Shown piece after piece: positions 1-8,828 of a DNA stretch of 64,000 bases. Each line of letters opens with the position of its first letter. Within the stretch, counting starts at the first letter, position 1. Source of the stretch: Orychophragmus violaceus (Eukaryota; Streptophyta; Magnoliopsida; Brassicales; Brassicaceae); NCBI GenBank assembly GCA_030180135.1, contig CM058239.1:58607246-58671245 (forward strand), in the 5' to 3' direction. A model generated the notes under the pieces. It searched no databases. It saw nothing but the letters and a program-made list of their open reading frames with translations, and was not told the DNA's origin. Both the position numbers and the translations under genes were made by a program.

Positions 1-40
1 TGGGTGGCCGAGGGAAATGAGGTTGAGTCTTTGGAGGAGG

Positions 41-45
41 GTGTC
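41..45. repeat. E1 left target-site duplication GTGTC
   Basis: GTGTC lies immediately before the 5' LTR and is repeated at 22329-22333 immediately after the 3' LTR. Five bp is the usual Ty3/Gypsy duplication length. The preceding 40 bp are pre-insertion flank; nothing recognisable is seen in them. Confidence 0.93.
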
Positions 46-245
46 TGTAATGACCCGTCTATAAAACTAAAATGTCTGGGACGGCCGGAAGACGGGTTAG
101 GTCATGATAATTGGTTAAGGACGATCCCAAAAAGTGATAAATATTGAAAAGGGAAGTTCATCATCATTTTGGGGTATGTTGAGAATATTAGTCGAGTTAA
201 TATGAGTTGGAGTTTGAAAAATGGATTTCGGGTCAAGAACGGTCG

Positions 246-440
246 CGGACGGATGGACGTGGGCTGACGGACGTACGCACGTACGGACGTGGACGTACGC
301 ACGTACGGACATGGACGTACGCTCGGAAGGACGTGGACGTACGCACGGACGGACGTGGACGTACGCACGGACGGACGTGGACGTACGCACGGACGGACGT
401 GGACGTACGTACGGACGGACCGGACGTACGCGCACAGACG
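246..440 (+). repeat. 22-bp GC-rich minisatellite in the E1 LTR
   Basis: Tandem units of about 22 bp built from GGACGTGGACGTACGCAC, rich in CpG and in the palindrome CGTACG. The 3' LTR has a shorter and diverged array at about 20456-20612, so copy number has changed since insertion. It lies 230-420 bp upstream of the TATA box, where a retrotransposon enhancer would be expected. Confidence 0.85.
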
Positions 441-451
441 GATGGTCGCGT

Positions 452-580
452 GCATGCGTGGACGACCTGTCGCAGTGCATGGGCGTCCCAGCTGTCGACG
501 CGCATGGCCCAACGACCTGTCAGCACGCATGAGCGTCCCGGCTGTCACCATGCATGACCCAACGAGTTGTCGCCGCGCAT
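452..580 (+). repeat. About 50-bp tandem repeats in the E1 LTR
   Basis: Two and a half units beginning ACGACCTGTC and ending GCATGNCCCA follow the minisatellite directly. Each unit contains two related half-units of about 25 bp. The same array is in the 3' LTR at about 20646-20770. Confidence 0.7.
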
Positions 581-666
581 GGCAAGTTAGCCACATTTGT
601 TCCCATGCATGTATAAGCTGGCCGCATGAAAGCCACTTGTCATAAACCCACCTCTTCATTTTCAGC

Positions 667-675
667 TATAAATAG
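667..675 (+). promoter_or_regulatory. E1 LTR TATA box (TATAAATAG)
   Basis: A consensus plant TATA box lies about 620 bp into the LTR and is conserved at 20852-20860 in the 3' LTR. Transcription would start about 30 bp downstream, near 700, making the U3/R border there. Confidence 0.7.
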
Positions 676-2180
676 GAGACCCCCTTAAGGCCATTTTACA
701 CTTTTCTGAACTTAGACAAAATTCTAGTGAGAGAAAGTTGCGGTTTAGAGAGAGAAAGTGGGTTTTAGCGGATTAAGCTCGGGACGGGACGGGCGATCGG
801 GACGGAACGAACAGTTTAAGCTACGGGAAGTCGGTAAGCTGTAGTTTAAGTATTCCAGTCACCTCTAGCCTCATTTTTCCTTAAGTCTTCCACTTATTTA
901 GATCCTCGGTTCTAGATCTAGCGGGAGAGTTTGACGTTAAGGAGAAAGGCTCGGAAAAGGTGAGTTCCGGTTGTGTGTTATGTTAACACGTTTGATGCAG
1001 GGTTGCTTAAGAGATGAGCCGTGGTGCTATCTCTTTTCAATGTTGTGTAAACTCACGGATTGAGGTTTGCGGTTCATGTGATGTTTGATTTTTCTTCCAA
1101 ATGCTCTTGAGTGGTTATTGCACGTTGGATTGAAAATGCGTTATGTGTGATATGCATGTGGCTGTTGGAGGTCTTCGGACTCTACAGACCAAATTGTGTG
1201 AGTAGTTACGTTTATGAGCATGGGTAATATTGTTCTAAATGTAACGATCTAGAATTGGTGATGTTCTAGATAATGATTCCTAGGACATGCGTAATATTGT
1301 CTAGGAAGATGAATTCGGCACTCCCGGTTGATACCTCCTTGTGTAAAAGGGGAAGGCTCGGAGGGTTACTTGGGTTGCTCCCATGGCCGAGCATCATGTG
1401 ACGACACGATCCCGAGAGATAGAGATCTCCGTAATCGGGTACCCGAGGGAAGTGTTTTCCCCGTAATCGGGTGTGACGTACGGATCCTGATCCTTTGTGG
1501 TGACTGATGCGGACAGTCACAAGAGAGAATGGGTGTAGAGTGTCCGATGCATATAGAGGCCTCGAAAAGTGGAAATGAATGAGTATTAATAAATACGTAT
1601 AATGAGATATGGCATGTTATCTATTTTGCTTCCATACTTGCGTTGTGATTGAATGTTCTCTGTCTTTGGGGTTGGGAAGGGAACTAATGCATGTTTAGGG
1701 GCCCGGAATTCACTGAGTATTGCTAGAATACTCAGAGTCATTTGTTTTGCAGGTAACCAGTAGGCGGGAGGTAAGGGAGTGGAACGGAACGTTAGGGCAC
1801 CGGAGTAGTTTTGTTGGCACTTGTAAAACGGTTTGTGAACCTATGTACATTATCTTTTGGGCACTAGGCCATGGCCACTGTATATAAACGTGTTTGTAAG
1901 CTCGTACTTTCCGCAAGTTAGTATATAAATAAGATATGTTTTGTTGGAAAAGTACTGCTTGCGTTCATGATATTAGTTTAGTCCGAGCTAACACAACTCG
2001 AGGTCGTGGTACGGGTTGTAAAGCCTTAGGCCGAAGCCAAGAGGAGTGGTAGACGTTGCCAACATTTGTCTAGCATTCGGATCCCTTATGAATATTAGGC
2101 ATTTGTTGTCTCCGGCTATCACATTGTGACACTTCCGAGTCGTCTATATCTATAGAGCGGGTCGGGGGTGTTACAAATGG

Positions 2181-2196
2181 TGGTATCAGAGCATGG
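2181..2196 (+). other. E1 primer-binding site, initiator tRNA-Met
   Basis: TGGTATCAGAGC, complementary to the 3' end of plant initiator tRNA-Met, lies five bases after the LTR end. It primes minus-strand cDNA and fixes the element on the plus strand. Confidence 0.93.
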
Positions 2197-2331
2197 TTTA
2201 TGATCATGCTCACGGACCAAGCGTTTTAAACGGTTTTATCGAGTATTGAGTCGCATTTGCCAACTAGGATAATCCGGTATGTTCCGTTATAGTTTAGGAT
2301 GGGTTAGGATTTACCCTTGTGTTCAGTGCAG

Positions 2332-3738
2332 ATGTCTGGAGGTCGTTCGAACGCGAGCATGTCGTGGGGTTCTTCAGCTGAACGAGGCGGATATGGGTAC
2401 GGTCAGGGGCACGCATCGCCACATGCATCTCCTTGGTCAGGAGAAGAAGATTACCTATGGGATGATTTCTTGGTGGATGACTCAGGGAATGAGCAGGGGT
2501 TTGACGAGCAAGGAAACCCAGGATTATGGGATTATCCCATACCACCACCGCATGAGCCATCACATTTCTCGTTGGGATCAAGCTTTCTACATGAATCCCC
2601 ACACGAAATGCCAGCGGGACAGGCGTGGTATGTTAATGAAGGAGTAGCCGCACCACCTAACCCTCATCGCGCTGGCCAAGTGCACCCACCAAACCGTGGG
2701 AATGCCGCGGCAGCAGGACAACCAGAGCAACCACGAGCTGATCCGACAATTTCAATGGTACATGAATTACTATCGCAAGTGGTTCAACGGGGAGTTAACA
2801 GAGGATCTAATGTACCAACCAATTCACAACCTGATTTCCTTAAAGTGGTGACCACAATGAGGAAATTGGGCACCCAGCAATACGAAGGAAGTACCGACCC
2901 ATATGAGGCTGACGCATGGCTACAAGTATTGGAGCGAAACTTTGTGGCTGTGGGATGCCCATATCATCTCAAGCGGGACGTTGCAGTGTACTTTCTTGAA
3001 AAGGAAGCTCTCAGTTGGTGGATGAGTGTGGAAAAGAGTACCCGTTATCCAGTGTACACGTGGGAATGTTTTAAGCAGGAATTCTTGCAGAAGTATCTAC
3101 CACTGGAAGCTCGGGAACGATTGGAAAATGAATTCTTACAGCTAAAACAGGGAGAAAGGACAGTGAGAGAATACGAGGCGGAGTTTACAAGACTTCAACG
3201 ATACATCTATTTCAGCCGTGGAGATGACGCATCACTAATGAGGAGGTTCTTAGGTGGATTAAACTCGGAAGTAGCAAGCAGGATGGTCGCAGGAACCTAT
3301 ACTGGGTTGCACCATATGATTGAGAAAGCGGTAAACACCGAGCAATGTTGGATAAAAGAAAAGGCAGCAATGCAAAGGAAAGGAGGAAACCAAAATGCTG
3401 GCCACGGAGGAAAGACGTTTGGAAAGAATCGGGATGACAGCCTGGGAAAGAAAAACTTTAGAAGGAACTTTAAACCTCAGGCGGGTCAGTCGGACGGAAC
3501 ATTGACCTGTTATGCGTGTGGAGAGGAGGGACATATATCAAGGAACTGCACAAGTAGGAAACGTACAGAGGTGCCATCGTATGTCCATTGCTTCGCATGC
3601 GGGGAACAAGGGCACTACGCAACATCATGCCCACACAAAGAAACCGGAACGACTAGGACTTTTGGGAAGCAACCGGCAAAGACTACAAAGGGACCCCCGG
3701 CAAAGAAGCAAGCAACTGCGAAAAAGTGTACGCCTTAG
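2332..3738 (+). CDS. gag: E1 Gag (capsid/nucleocapsid)
   Basis: Uninterrupted reading frame of 468 residues from ATG 2332. The N-terminal ~150 residues are low-complexity (Gly, Pro, Ser). A Retrotrans_gag capsid domain follows at about residues 185-305, recognised from the GTxxYEG, WLxxLERxF and YFLEKEALSWW motifs. Two CCHC zinc knuckles (CYACGEEGHISRNC, CFACGEQGHYATSC) and a Lys-rich tail close the protein. It would assemble particles and bind element RNA in the cytoplasm. The pol frame overlaps its end: the sequence that aligns with pol begins at about 3726 in the -1 frame, right after an A5G run, so either one base was lost or there is a -1 shift. The bases before the ATG (CAGTGCAG) resemble a splice acceptor. 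Confidence 0.88.
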   Translation: MSGGRSNASMSWGSSAERGGYGYGQGHASPHASPWSGEEDYLWDDFLVDDSGNEQGFDEQGNPGLWDYPIPPPHEPSHFSLGSSFLHESPHEMPAGQAWYVNEGVAAPPNPHRAGQVHPPNRGNAAAAGQPEQPRADPTISMVHELLSQVVQRGVNRGSNVPTNSQPDFLKVVTTMRKLGTQQYEGSTDPYEADAWLQVLERNFVAVGCPYHLKRDVAVYFLEKEALSWWMSVEKSTRYPVYTWECFKQEFLQKYLPLEARERLENEFLQLKQGERTVREYEAEFTRLQRYIYFSRGDDASLMRRFLGGLNSEVASRMVAGTYTGLHHMIEKAVNTEQCWIKEKAAMQRKGGNQNAGHGGKTFGKNRDDSLGKKNFRRNFKPQAGQSDGTLTCYACGEEGHISRNCTSRKRTEVPSYVHCFACGEQGHYATSCPHKETGTTRTFGKQPAKTTKGPPAKKQATAKKCTP

Positions 3739-3786
3739 AAGTAGATTATGTTAGACCTTCAGGCTCTGGAAAGAGTCCCGTTACAG

Positions 3787-3885
3787 GTATGTTCGGGTTC
3801 TAATCTCTCTCATAAATTGTTGTGCTTGCTTGTGTGATGCTTTGCGTGATTGAGATATATTTTATATGTATATATATTGTGTTAG
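3787..3885 (+). other. Candidate 99-nt intron between gag and protease of E1
   Basis: The segment begins GTATGT, ends GTTAG, is T-rich, and carries an in-frame TAA at 3801-3803. Removing it joins ...SPVTG to TLRVGG in phase 1, which restores the usual pre-protease linker. The second chromovirus Y has a segment of the same length, phase and position (60530-60628). Splicing is inferred, not shown. Confidence 0.6.
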
Positions 3886-4664
3886 GGACATTACGTGTTG
3901 GTGGTATTTCCACACATGTATTGTTCGACTCGGGAGCAACACATAGTTTTGTGACTCCCGAGGTGGTGGCGAGGTTTGTAACCGGTTACGGGGTAAGGAA
4001 CGTAAGGGTTTCCGTGTTAACCCCAGGAGACCAAACCCTAGCAGCCTCGCGTGAGTTGATAGGTGTACCTCTTGAGTTCCAGGGAAGAGTGTTCCTTGTG
4101 GATCTCATTGTACTACCTCTACGTCGGTTTGACGTAATCCTTGGGATGGATTGGTTATCTAGATATAGGGTTCATCTAGATTGTGGTCGAGGTAGGATCA
4201 TATTTGAGGAAGACCAACCATCAGCAGTTACGTTTCATGGGATCAAACCGAGTACGTCAACGACATTGATTTTGGCTCTACAAAGTGAGAAAGAATTGGA
4301 GAGTGGGGAAGCATATTTGGTGGCCATTACCGTGCAGGCGGAGGATGGCGATAAGGAGTTAAGGGTCGAGGACATCCCTGTGGTTAAGGAGTATAGTGAT
4401 GTTTTTAGACCCCTAACGGAATTGCCCCGACCTAGGAGCAATCCATTTACAATTAACTTGGAACCAGGGACGGGTCCCATTGCCAAGGCACCATATCGGA
4501 TGGCCCCAGCCGAGTTAGCGGAGTTAAAAACACAGCTGGAAGACCTAATGGGGAAAGGTTTTATTCGTCCAAGTTCATCGCCATGGGGAGCCCCGGTGTT
4601 GTTCGTCAAGAAGAAGGACGGTAACATGAGGCTTTGTATTGATTATCGCGGGATCAACAACGTC

Positions 4665-4669
4665 ACAAT
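4665..4669. repeat. E2 left target site (ACAAT)
   Basis: The five bases before the LTR start would be the E2 target duplication. The right partner is missing because the right end of E2 and the adjoining E1 sequence were deleted. Confidence 0.5.
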
Positions 4670-4996
4670 TGATATATCATGGTTTTTACTAGTTTTAGAC
4701 CATGATATAAGTGTGTTTTAGTGTCTTTTTGTGTTCTTTTAGAGTCCTTTACAGGTATAATCAGGTTTGGAGCATATTTGGTGATTATGGCACTTTTTGG
4801 AGATTTTTGGAGTGTTTGGCCGAGAGATAGAGTTCACTGTCCGAAACAGAGAAATGCGTCGATCGTTGCACTCTAGCATCGATCGTTGCACCAGCGAGAT
4901 GGGCCGAAACTCGGCGGTTTATGAAGAGTCAAGATATTGTACTCTGATCCAGAAGTTCCTGATATTTACAAAGAAGCCCCTGGCCGAGATTAGACC

Positions 4997-5003
4997 TATA
5001 TAA
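4997..5003 (+). promoter_or_regulatory. E2 LTR TATA box (TATATAA)
   Basis: Conserved in the same context (GAGATTANNCCTATATAATTA) in E4 (27617-27623); E5 has TATAAATAG at 51148-51156 and E3 has TATATATA on the minus strand at 17682-17689. It would place the 5' end of the RNA near 5030. Confidence 0.6.
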
Positions 5004-5411
5004 TTAAGTTTTTGGTGTTTTATTTACTTACGATTTCATAATTAAGAGCAGAGGATTTTTAGAGCTTTTGGGGCTGATCTGAACCTTTACTTCATCTGTA
5101 TTTGGAGAAGATTTCGAACCCTTTTTATTCTTTATCTTCTATGCAATTTATTCATCATATGATTATGTTTTCATTATCTATGTCTGAGTAGATTCCTTGT
5201 TAGGTTTAGGGTTTCTCACATAGGATTTCATGAATTGCTAGACTTGTTTAATTCAGTTAAGGATTCATAACTATATCTGTTCTTCAATCTAATTGTGCTT
5301 AAAGCTAGTTCTAACCTGATCAATTAGAATCTAGATCTTAGGTTGCTAAATACGTCACGTAAGTGGGGTTTAGGAATCTGAACTAATTAGGTTGAGCAAT
5401 TAAACTTCTCG

Positions 5412-5545
5412 CAAACGAAAGTTTGGTTTAGGATAATTGTGAACATATCAAACTTGAGATTAATGCTAGTTTAATCTGTTAGTTCTCGCAAACGAAAGTT
5501 TGGTTTGCTGCACTTAGACTTAGAGAATTATCGCAAAGGAATTTG
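5412..5545 (+). other. Three GNRA-tetraloop hairpin candidates in the E2 leader
   Basis: CAAAC-GAAA-GTTTG at 5412-5425 and 5489-5502, and CAAA-GGAA-TTTG at 5534-5545. Each has a 4-5 bp stem and a GNRA loop. The set is repeated in the 3' LTR. Homologous triplets occur in E3 (17140-17273, -), E4 (28035-28164, loops GAGA) and E5 (51560-51693, loops GAAA/GGAA). Confidence 0.55.
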
Positions 5546-5869
5546 GTTAATTCTATATCTATGTTTTGAGTTCTAGAACTGTGCTTAATTAGATCCTTGC
5601 TGAATGAACTGTCTGCTTGTCTGATTTCCTGAGAACGCCCTAGACTTAGCGCTCTTAATAACTTGTTTTCACAACCAACAATCTTTGCTTTCTGTTTACT
5701 TTCTCGCATTGCTTTTAATTCAATCACATTGCTTTCTTCCTAGTTTAATTTCCTGTTCTTGAGCTATTGAATACCGGAGTCCCTGTGGATTCGATACCTA
5801 TATACTACGACTACTGAACTGTGCACTTGCAGTTAGATATAGGATAAAACCTGAGACCTATCAAGTTTT

Positions 5870-5888
5870 TGGCGCCGTTGCCGGGGAC
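5870..5888 (+). other. E2 primer-binding site, tRNA-Asp type
   Basis: TGGCGCCGTTGCCGGGGAC matches the 3' end of plant tRNA-Asp, the primer used by Athila-lineage elements. It lies 6 nt after the LTR. Confidence 0.9.
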
Positions 5889-6017
5889 TCTTTGAGTCTT
5901 CGATAGCTTAGAACCTAGGGTTTTACTAGGATTTTTCGTTTTCTTTTCGTTTTTATTTTTGTTTTTTTTAGTTGCTGATTTTGTCTGTTTTTCTCTCTGT
6001 CGCAGGTACCAATATCG

Positions 6018-6110
6018 CACTGCGTCGATCGTTGCACTCTAGCATCGATCGTCACTAGGCGATTCAGAGATTGAAACGATCGTTGCACTGATAGCATCGA
6101 TCGTTGCTGG
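6018..6110 (+). repeat. CGATCG palindrome cluster in the E2 leader
   Basis: Four CGATCG cores in two pairs, flanked by TTGCAC or GCAT arms (such as GCATCGATCGTTGC). They sit directly upstream of the gag frame, after a CTCTCTGTCGCAG acceptor-like sequence. Equivalent clusters precede gag in E3, E4 and E5. Confidence 0.8.
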
Positions 6111-8764
6111 ACGATTACAGACAGTTTATGCAGACGCAGAAAACTAAAAGTAATCCGAACTTGGACTTAGTTAATCTCGATCTTGAAGAACTTGGACGTT
6201 TAGAGAGAGCTAACAGAAGAGAAAGAAGAGAAAGGATGGTGCGAGAGCGTTTGATTCTGGTACGTGATGCTGAAGGTACCCTAAGGGACCGAGATAACAA
6301 CCCATACAATGCTGCTTGGCAAAGGGTTGATGCTGAAGGGAATGTCATCCCTGATCCTCCTGAGCAACAACAACAGGAGCAGAACCAGGGTCAAGGACAG
6401 GCCCAAGGTAGATAGATGGTTGTACGTGAGAGGACTTTAGCTGACTACAACAGACCGGATGAGTTTCATAGAAACCGGTCAGCTTTAGTGCTTCCTGCTT
6501 TTGAGAGGAATGATTTTGAGATCAAAACCATCTACTACTCGCTGATGAGACAGAATGCATTTCACGGTTACCCAACGGAGTAGCCTATGGATCACATTGA
6601 TTCGTTTGAGGACGTAGTCACTTGCATGAAGTATGATGGAGTCTGCTCGGACTATCTGTTCCTTAAGCTCTTTCCGCACAGTCTTGCTGGAGACGCTAGT
6701 GCATGGCTAAAGCAGCTGGAACCTGCTCAGTACACTACTTGGGCAGCTTTAAAGAGTGAGTTCCTGCGTCACATCTATGATGATGCGCGCTCAGACCAGT
6801 CCAGACAGGACATACTCACCTTTTCACAAGGAGCTGTGGAGCCTTTAAAGACTGCCTGGATGAGATTTAAGCAGTATCAGCGTGACTGCCCACACCATGG
6901 GTTCACTGAGGTTCAGTTGATTGGCATTTTCTTCAGAGGCATAGATCTTCCATATCAGTCTGCACTGGATAATTCCAGTAATGCTAACTTCAACACCAGG
7001 ACCCCTACGCAGGCCAAGCAATTGATTGAGAATCTAATATGCAGCAACAACTGCAAGACTATGGATGAGAGGAGGAAGAAATCTGGTGGAAGTGTAGAGA
7101 ATTCTGACATAGCTGATATTAGATCTAGGCTGGACACAGTTTGCAATCTCTTAGCAGGTAAGAAAGCTGTCCACTTTGCCCAAGATGTAGAGGTAATTCA
7201 AACTGAGGTGGACACTCAGGAGGAAGATGTGAATTACATAGGAGGTTCTGGATTCCAAGGTAATAGATTTGGTAATGAACAAGGAAACATATTCTTTAAT
7301 GGAGGACAGAAAAGTGCTTTCAACAGCAACTCATCTAATTCTGGACAGACTAGTGGTTTTCAGAAGACCTTTGGACAAGGTACTCAGAGAACCTATGGAT
7401 CTTCATCCTATCAGACTCCTCCTGCACCTACATCTCATGAGAGTAGAATGGAAGCTATGATGGAACAACTAATGGAGAGTCAGACCAAGATTTCTGTGGA
7501 CTGCAACAAGAAGTTAGATGATGTCTATGAAGACCTCAATGGGAAGTTTGAGTCCCTGAACACTCACATGAAGCAGTTGGATACTCAGGTAAACCAGATT
7601 TCCAGCTCAATAAAGGAAAAAGAGCTAGCAGACACTCATATTAAGGCCTGGTCTGTGTACGTTAATGATGGATCTCACCTAGGTGAAAAATTTGAGCTAA
7701 GTACAGCTGAATTGGTGAAAGAAGGAGAAATCCCGGATTTTGGTGAAAAACTCTCGGGTGGAAATTGCAGCATTGCAACGATCGACACACACTTAGTGTC
7801 GATCGATGCACGTCGTGAACAGACAGATTCGCTGAGTGATGATGGTATTGATGCAGACTTAGAGCTTGATGGCTTATTCTCTGGAATATCTGAGATCTCT
7901 CAACAGGAGATTTATGCGCAGATTGTTAGACAACACTCCCCAGTGTCTGAAGTGATTAAGCGAGAAATTGAAAAGCTTAAGAAGCTAGAGGAGATTGGTG
8001 AAGAATTGGAAGAAATTCCAACTTCTGATGATCCACCTTATCATCCATGTGTGCAGAGGTATTTGAACAAGATGCTGCCTCTAGATGAAGAGCTGAGAGA
8101 CTGGGTGGTTATAGTTCCTCAGCATATTAGTGATGTTCTGTTAACCAAGATCCCGAAGAAGCTGCCTGATCCTGGAGTCTTTGTGCTTGATTGTTCAATC
8201 TTTGAGGATAGTTTCAGGCGTTCTCTGTGTGACTTAGGAGCTGCTGGAAGTTTGATGCCATACTCTGTGGCAGAGAAGCTGGGTATGCTAGATTTTACTC
8301 CTACTAGGACCTCTCTTGTCCTAGCTGATCAGTCCATACGAGTTCCTGAAGGACTCCTGATGGACATCCCGGTGAGAGTTGGAAACTATTTAGTTCCAAC
8401 AGACTTCTTAGTACTGAGATATGACTGTGATCCGGATGAAGCACTGCTGCTTGGAAGACCATTTTTGGCTATAGCAGGAGCGGTGATAGATGTTAAGAAC
8501 AGCCTGATAGACCTCCATCTGGGAGATGAGCCGCTGCATTATGAGATGGATAAGCTGCGTAGACCACTGATAGATGGGCAGACATTCACCATAAGGGATG
8601 CAGACGATGAGCAGCCTGATGACACTGTGATTATAGATCCTGGAGCACATTTTACTCCATCTTTTCTTGGACATGAGCATTCTGCAACAGCCTACTCGCC
8701 ACCTTGGATGAGGAGACTTGGACAGAGACCAAAAAAGTCTCTGTTGGGATCTCCTGGTGCCTGA
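6104..8764 (+). pseudogene. gag-pro: E2 Athila-type gag-protease
   Basis: One frame throughout, broken by two nonsense codons (TAG 6413-6415 and TAG 6581-6583). The order is a charged N-terminus (LEELGRLER), a linker with RDxDNNPYNA, and a Retrotrans_gag core (RPDEFH to RRKKSGG, with the LAGDASAWLKQL motif). A Gln/Asn/Gly-rich stretch and a coiled-coil (MEQLMESQTK through MKQLDTQVNQ) follow. The Athila aspartic protease has its CDLGAAGSLMPYSVA active-site region and the LGRPFLA motif. The frame ends at TGA 8762-8764 shortly after protease, where RT would continue in an autonomous relative. The start is uncertain; 6128 ATG or an upstream spliced start are possible. A CGATCG palindrome pair is embedded in coding sequence at 7774-7812. 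Confidence 0.88.
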
Positions 8765-8780
8765 AAAATCTTATCCGTCC

Positions 8781-8828
8781 GGTCAAGCTATTGACCTTAA
8801 ACAAGCGCTGGGTGGGAGGCAACCCACC
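8781..8828 (+). other. Double hairpin after the E2 gag-protease stop
   Basis: GGTCAA-GCTA-TTGACC (8781-8796) and GGTGGG-AGGCAA-CCCACC (8811-8828), joined by a conserved linker containing AACAAGCGCTG. It begins 17 nt after the stop codon. The same pair follows the gag or pol stop in E3, E4, X and E5. Confidence 0.65.

Larger units (their letters stand above)
46..2175 (+). repeat. E1 5' LTR
   Basis: Direct repeat of 20253-22328 with TG...CA ends. It contains a GC-rich minisatellite (about 246-440), a second array of about 50-bp units (about 452-580), a TATA box at 667-675, and about 1.5 kb of transcribed leader. No open frame in it looks like a gene; the overlapping arginine/valine-rich frames over the minisatellite are artefacts of the repeat. 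Confidence 0.95.
3726..4669 (+). pseudogene. pol: E1 pol part 1: protease and start of RT
   Basis: The frame running from 3726 and, after the putative intron (3787-3885), on from 3886 encodes the aspartic protease with its DSG triad (LFDSGATHSFVTPEVV). The GMDWL motif of the protease C-terminus, the linker (EDIPVVKEYSDVF) and the RT N-terminus (fingers, KKKDG and LCIDYRGIN motifs) follow. RT stops after the RGINN motif where E2 inserted at 4670, so fewer than about 60 RT residues remain in this piece. The rest of pol resumes at 11198 and 18018. The YIDD catalytic box is in none of the pieces, so RT is non-functional. Confidence 0.9.
4670..5863 (+). repeat. E2 5' LTR (1194 bp)
   Basis: Starts TGATATATCATGG and ends CCTATCA, followed after six bases by the PBS. 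An inverted pair TATATCATGG.../...CCATGATATA lies at its very start. A TATA box (TATATAA) is at 4997-5003. A CGATCG palindrome pair is at 4859-4890 in U3, and three GNRA-loop hairpins lie in the transcribed part. Confidence 0.94.

Noticed and set aside
246..440. CRISPR-like array
   Set aside because: The units are contiguous with no unique spacers, in a plant retrotransposon LTR.
102..659. Several overlapping Arg/Val/Thr-rich open frames on both strands (also at 20266-20844)
   Set aside because: They are produced by the 22-bp CpG-rich minisatellite, which is open in several frames at once; no domain and no conservation beyond the repeat.
2181..2196. tRNA gene fragments at PBS sites
   Set aside because: Only 12-19 nt complementary to tRNA 3' ends next to LTRs; these are primer-binding sites.
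5479..5727. 82-codon minus-strand frame repeated at 10933-11181
   Set aside because: Lies inside an LTR and is the antisense of the transcribed leader; it recurs only because the LTR is duplicated.
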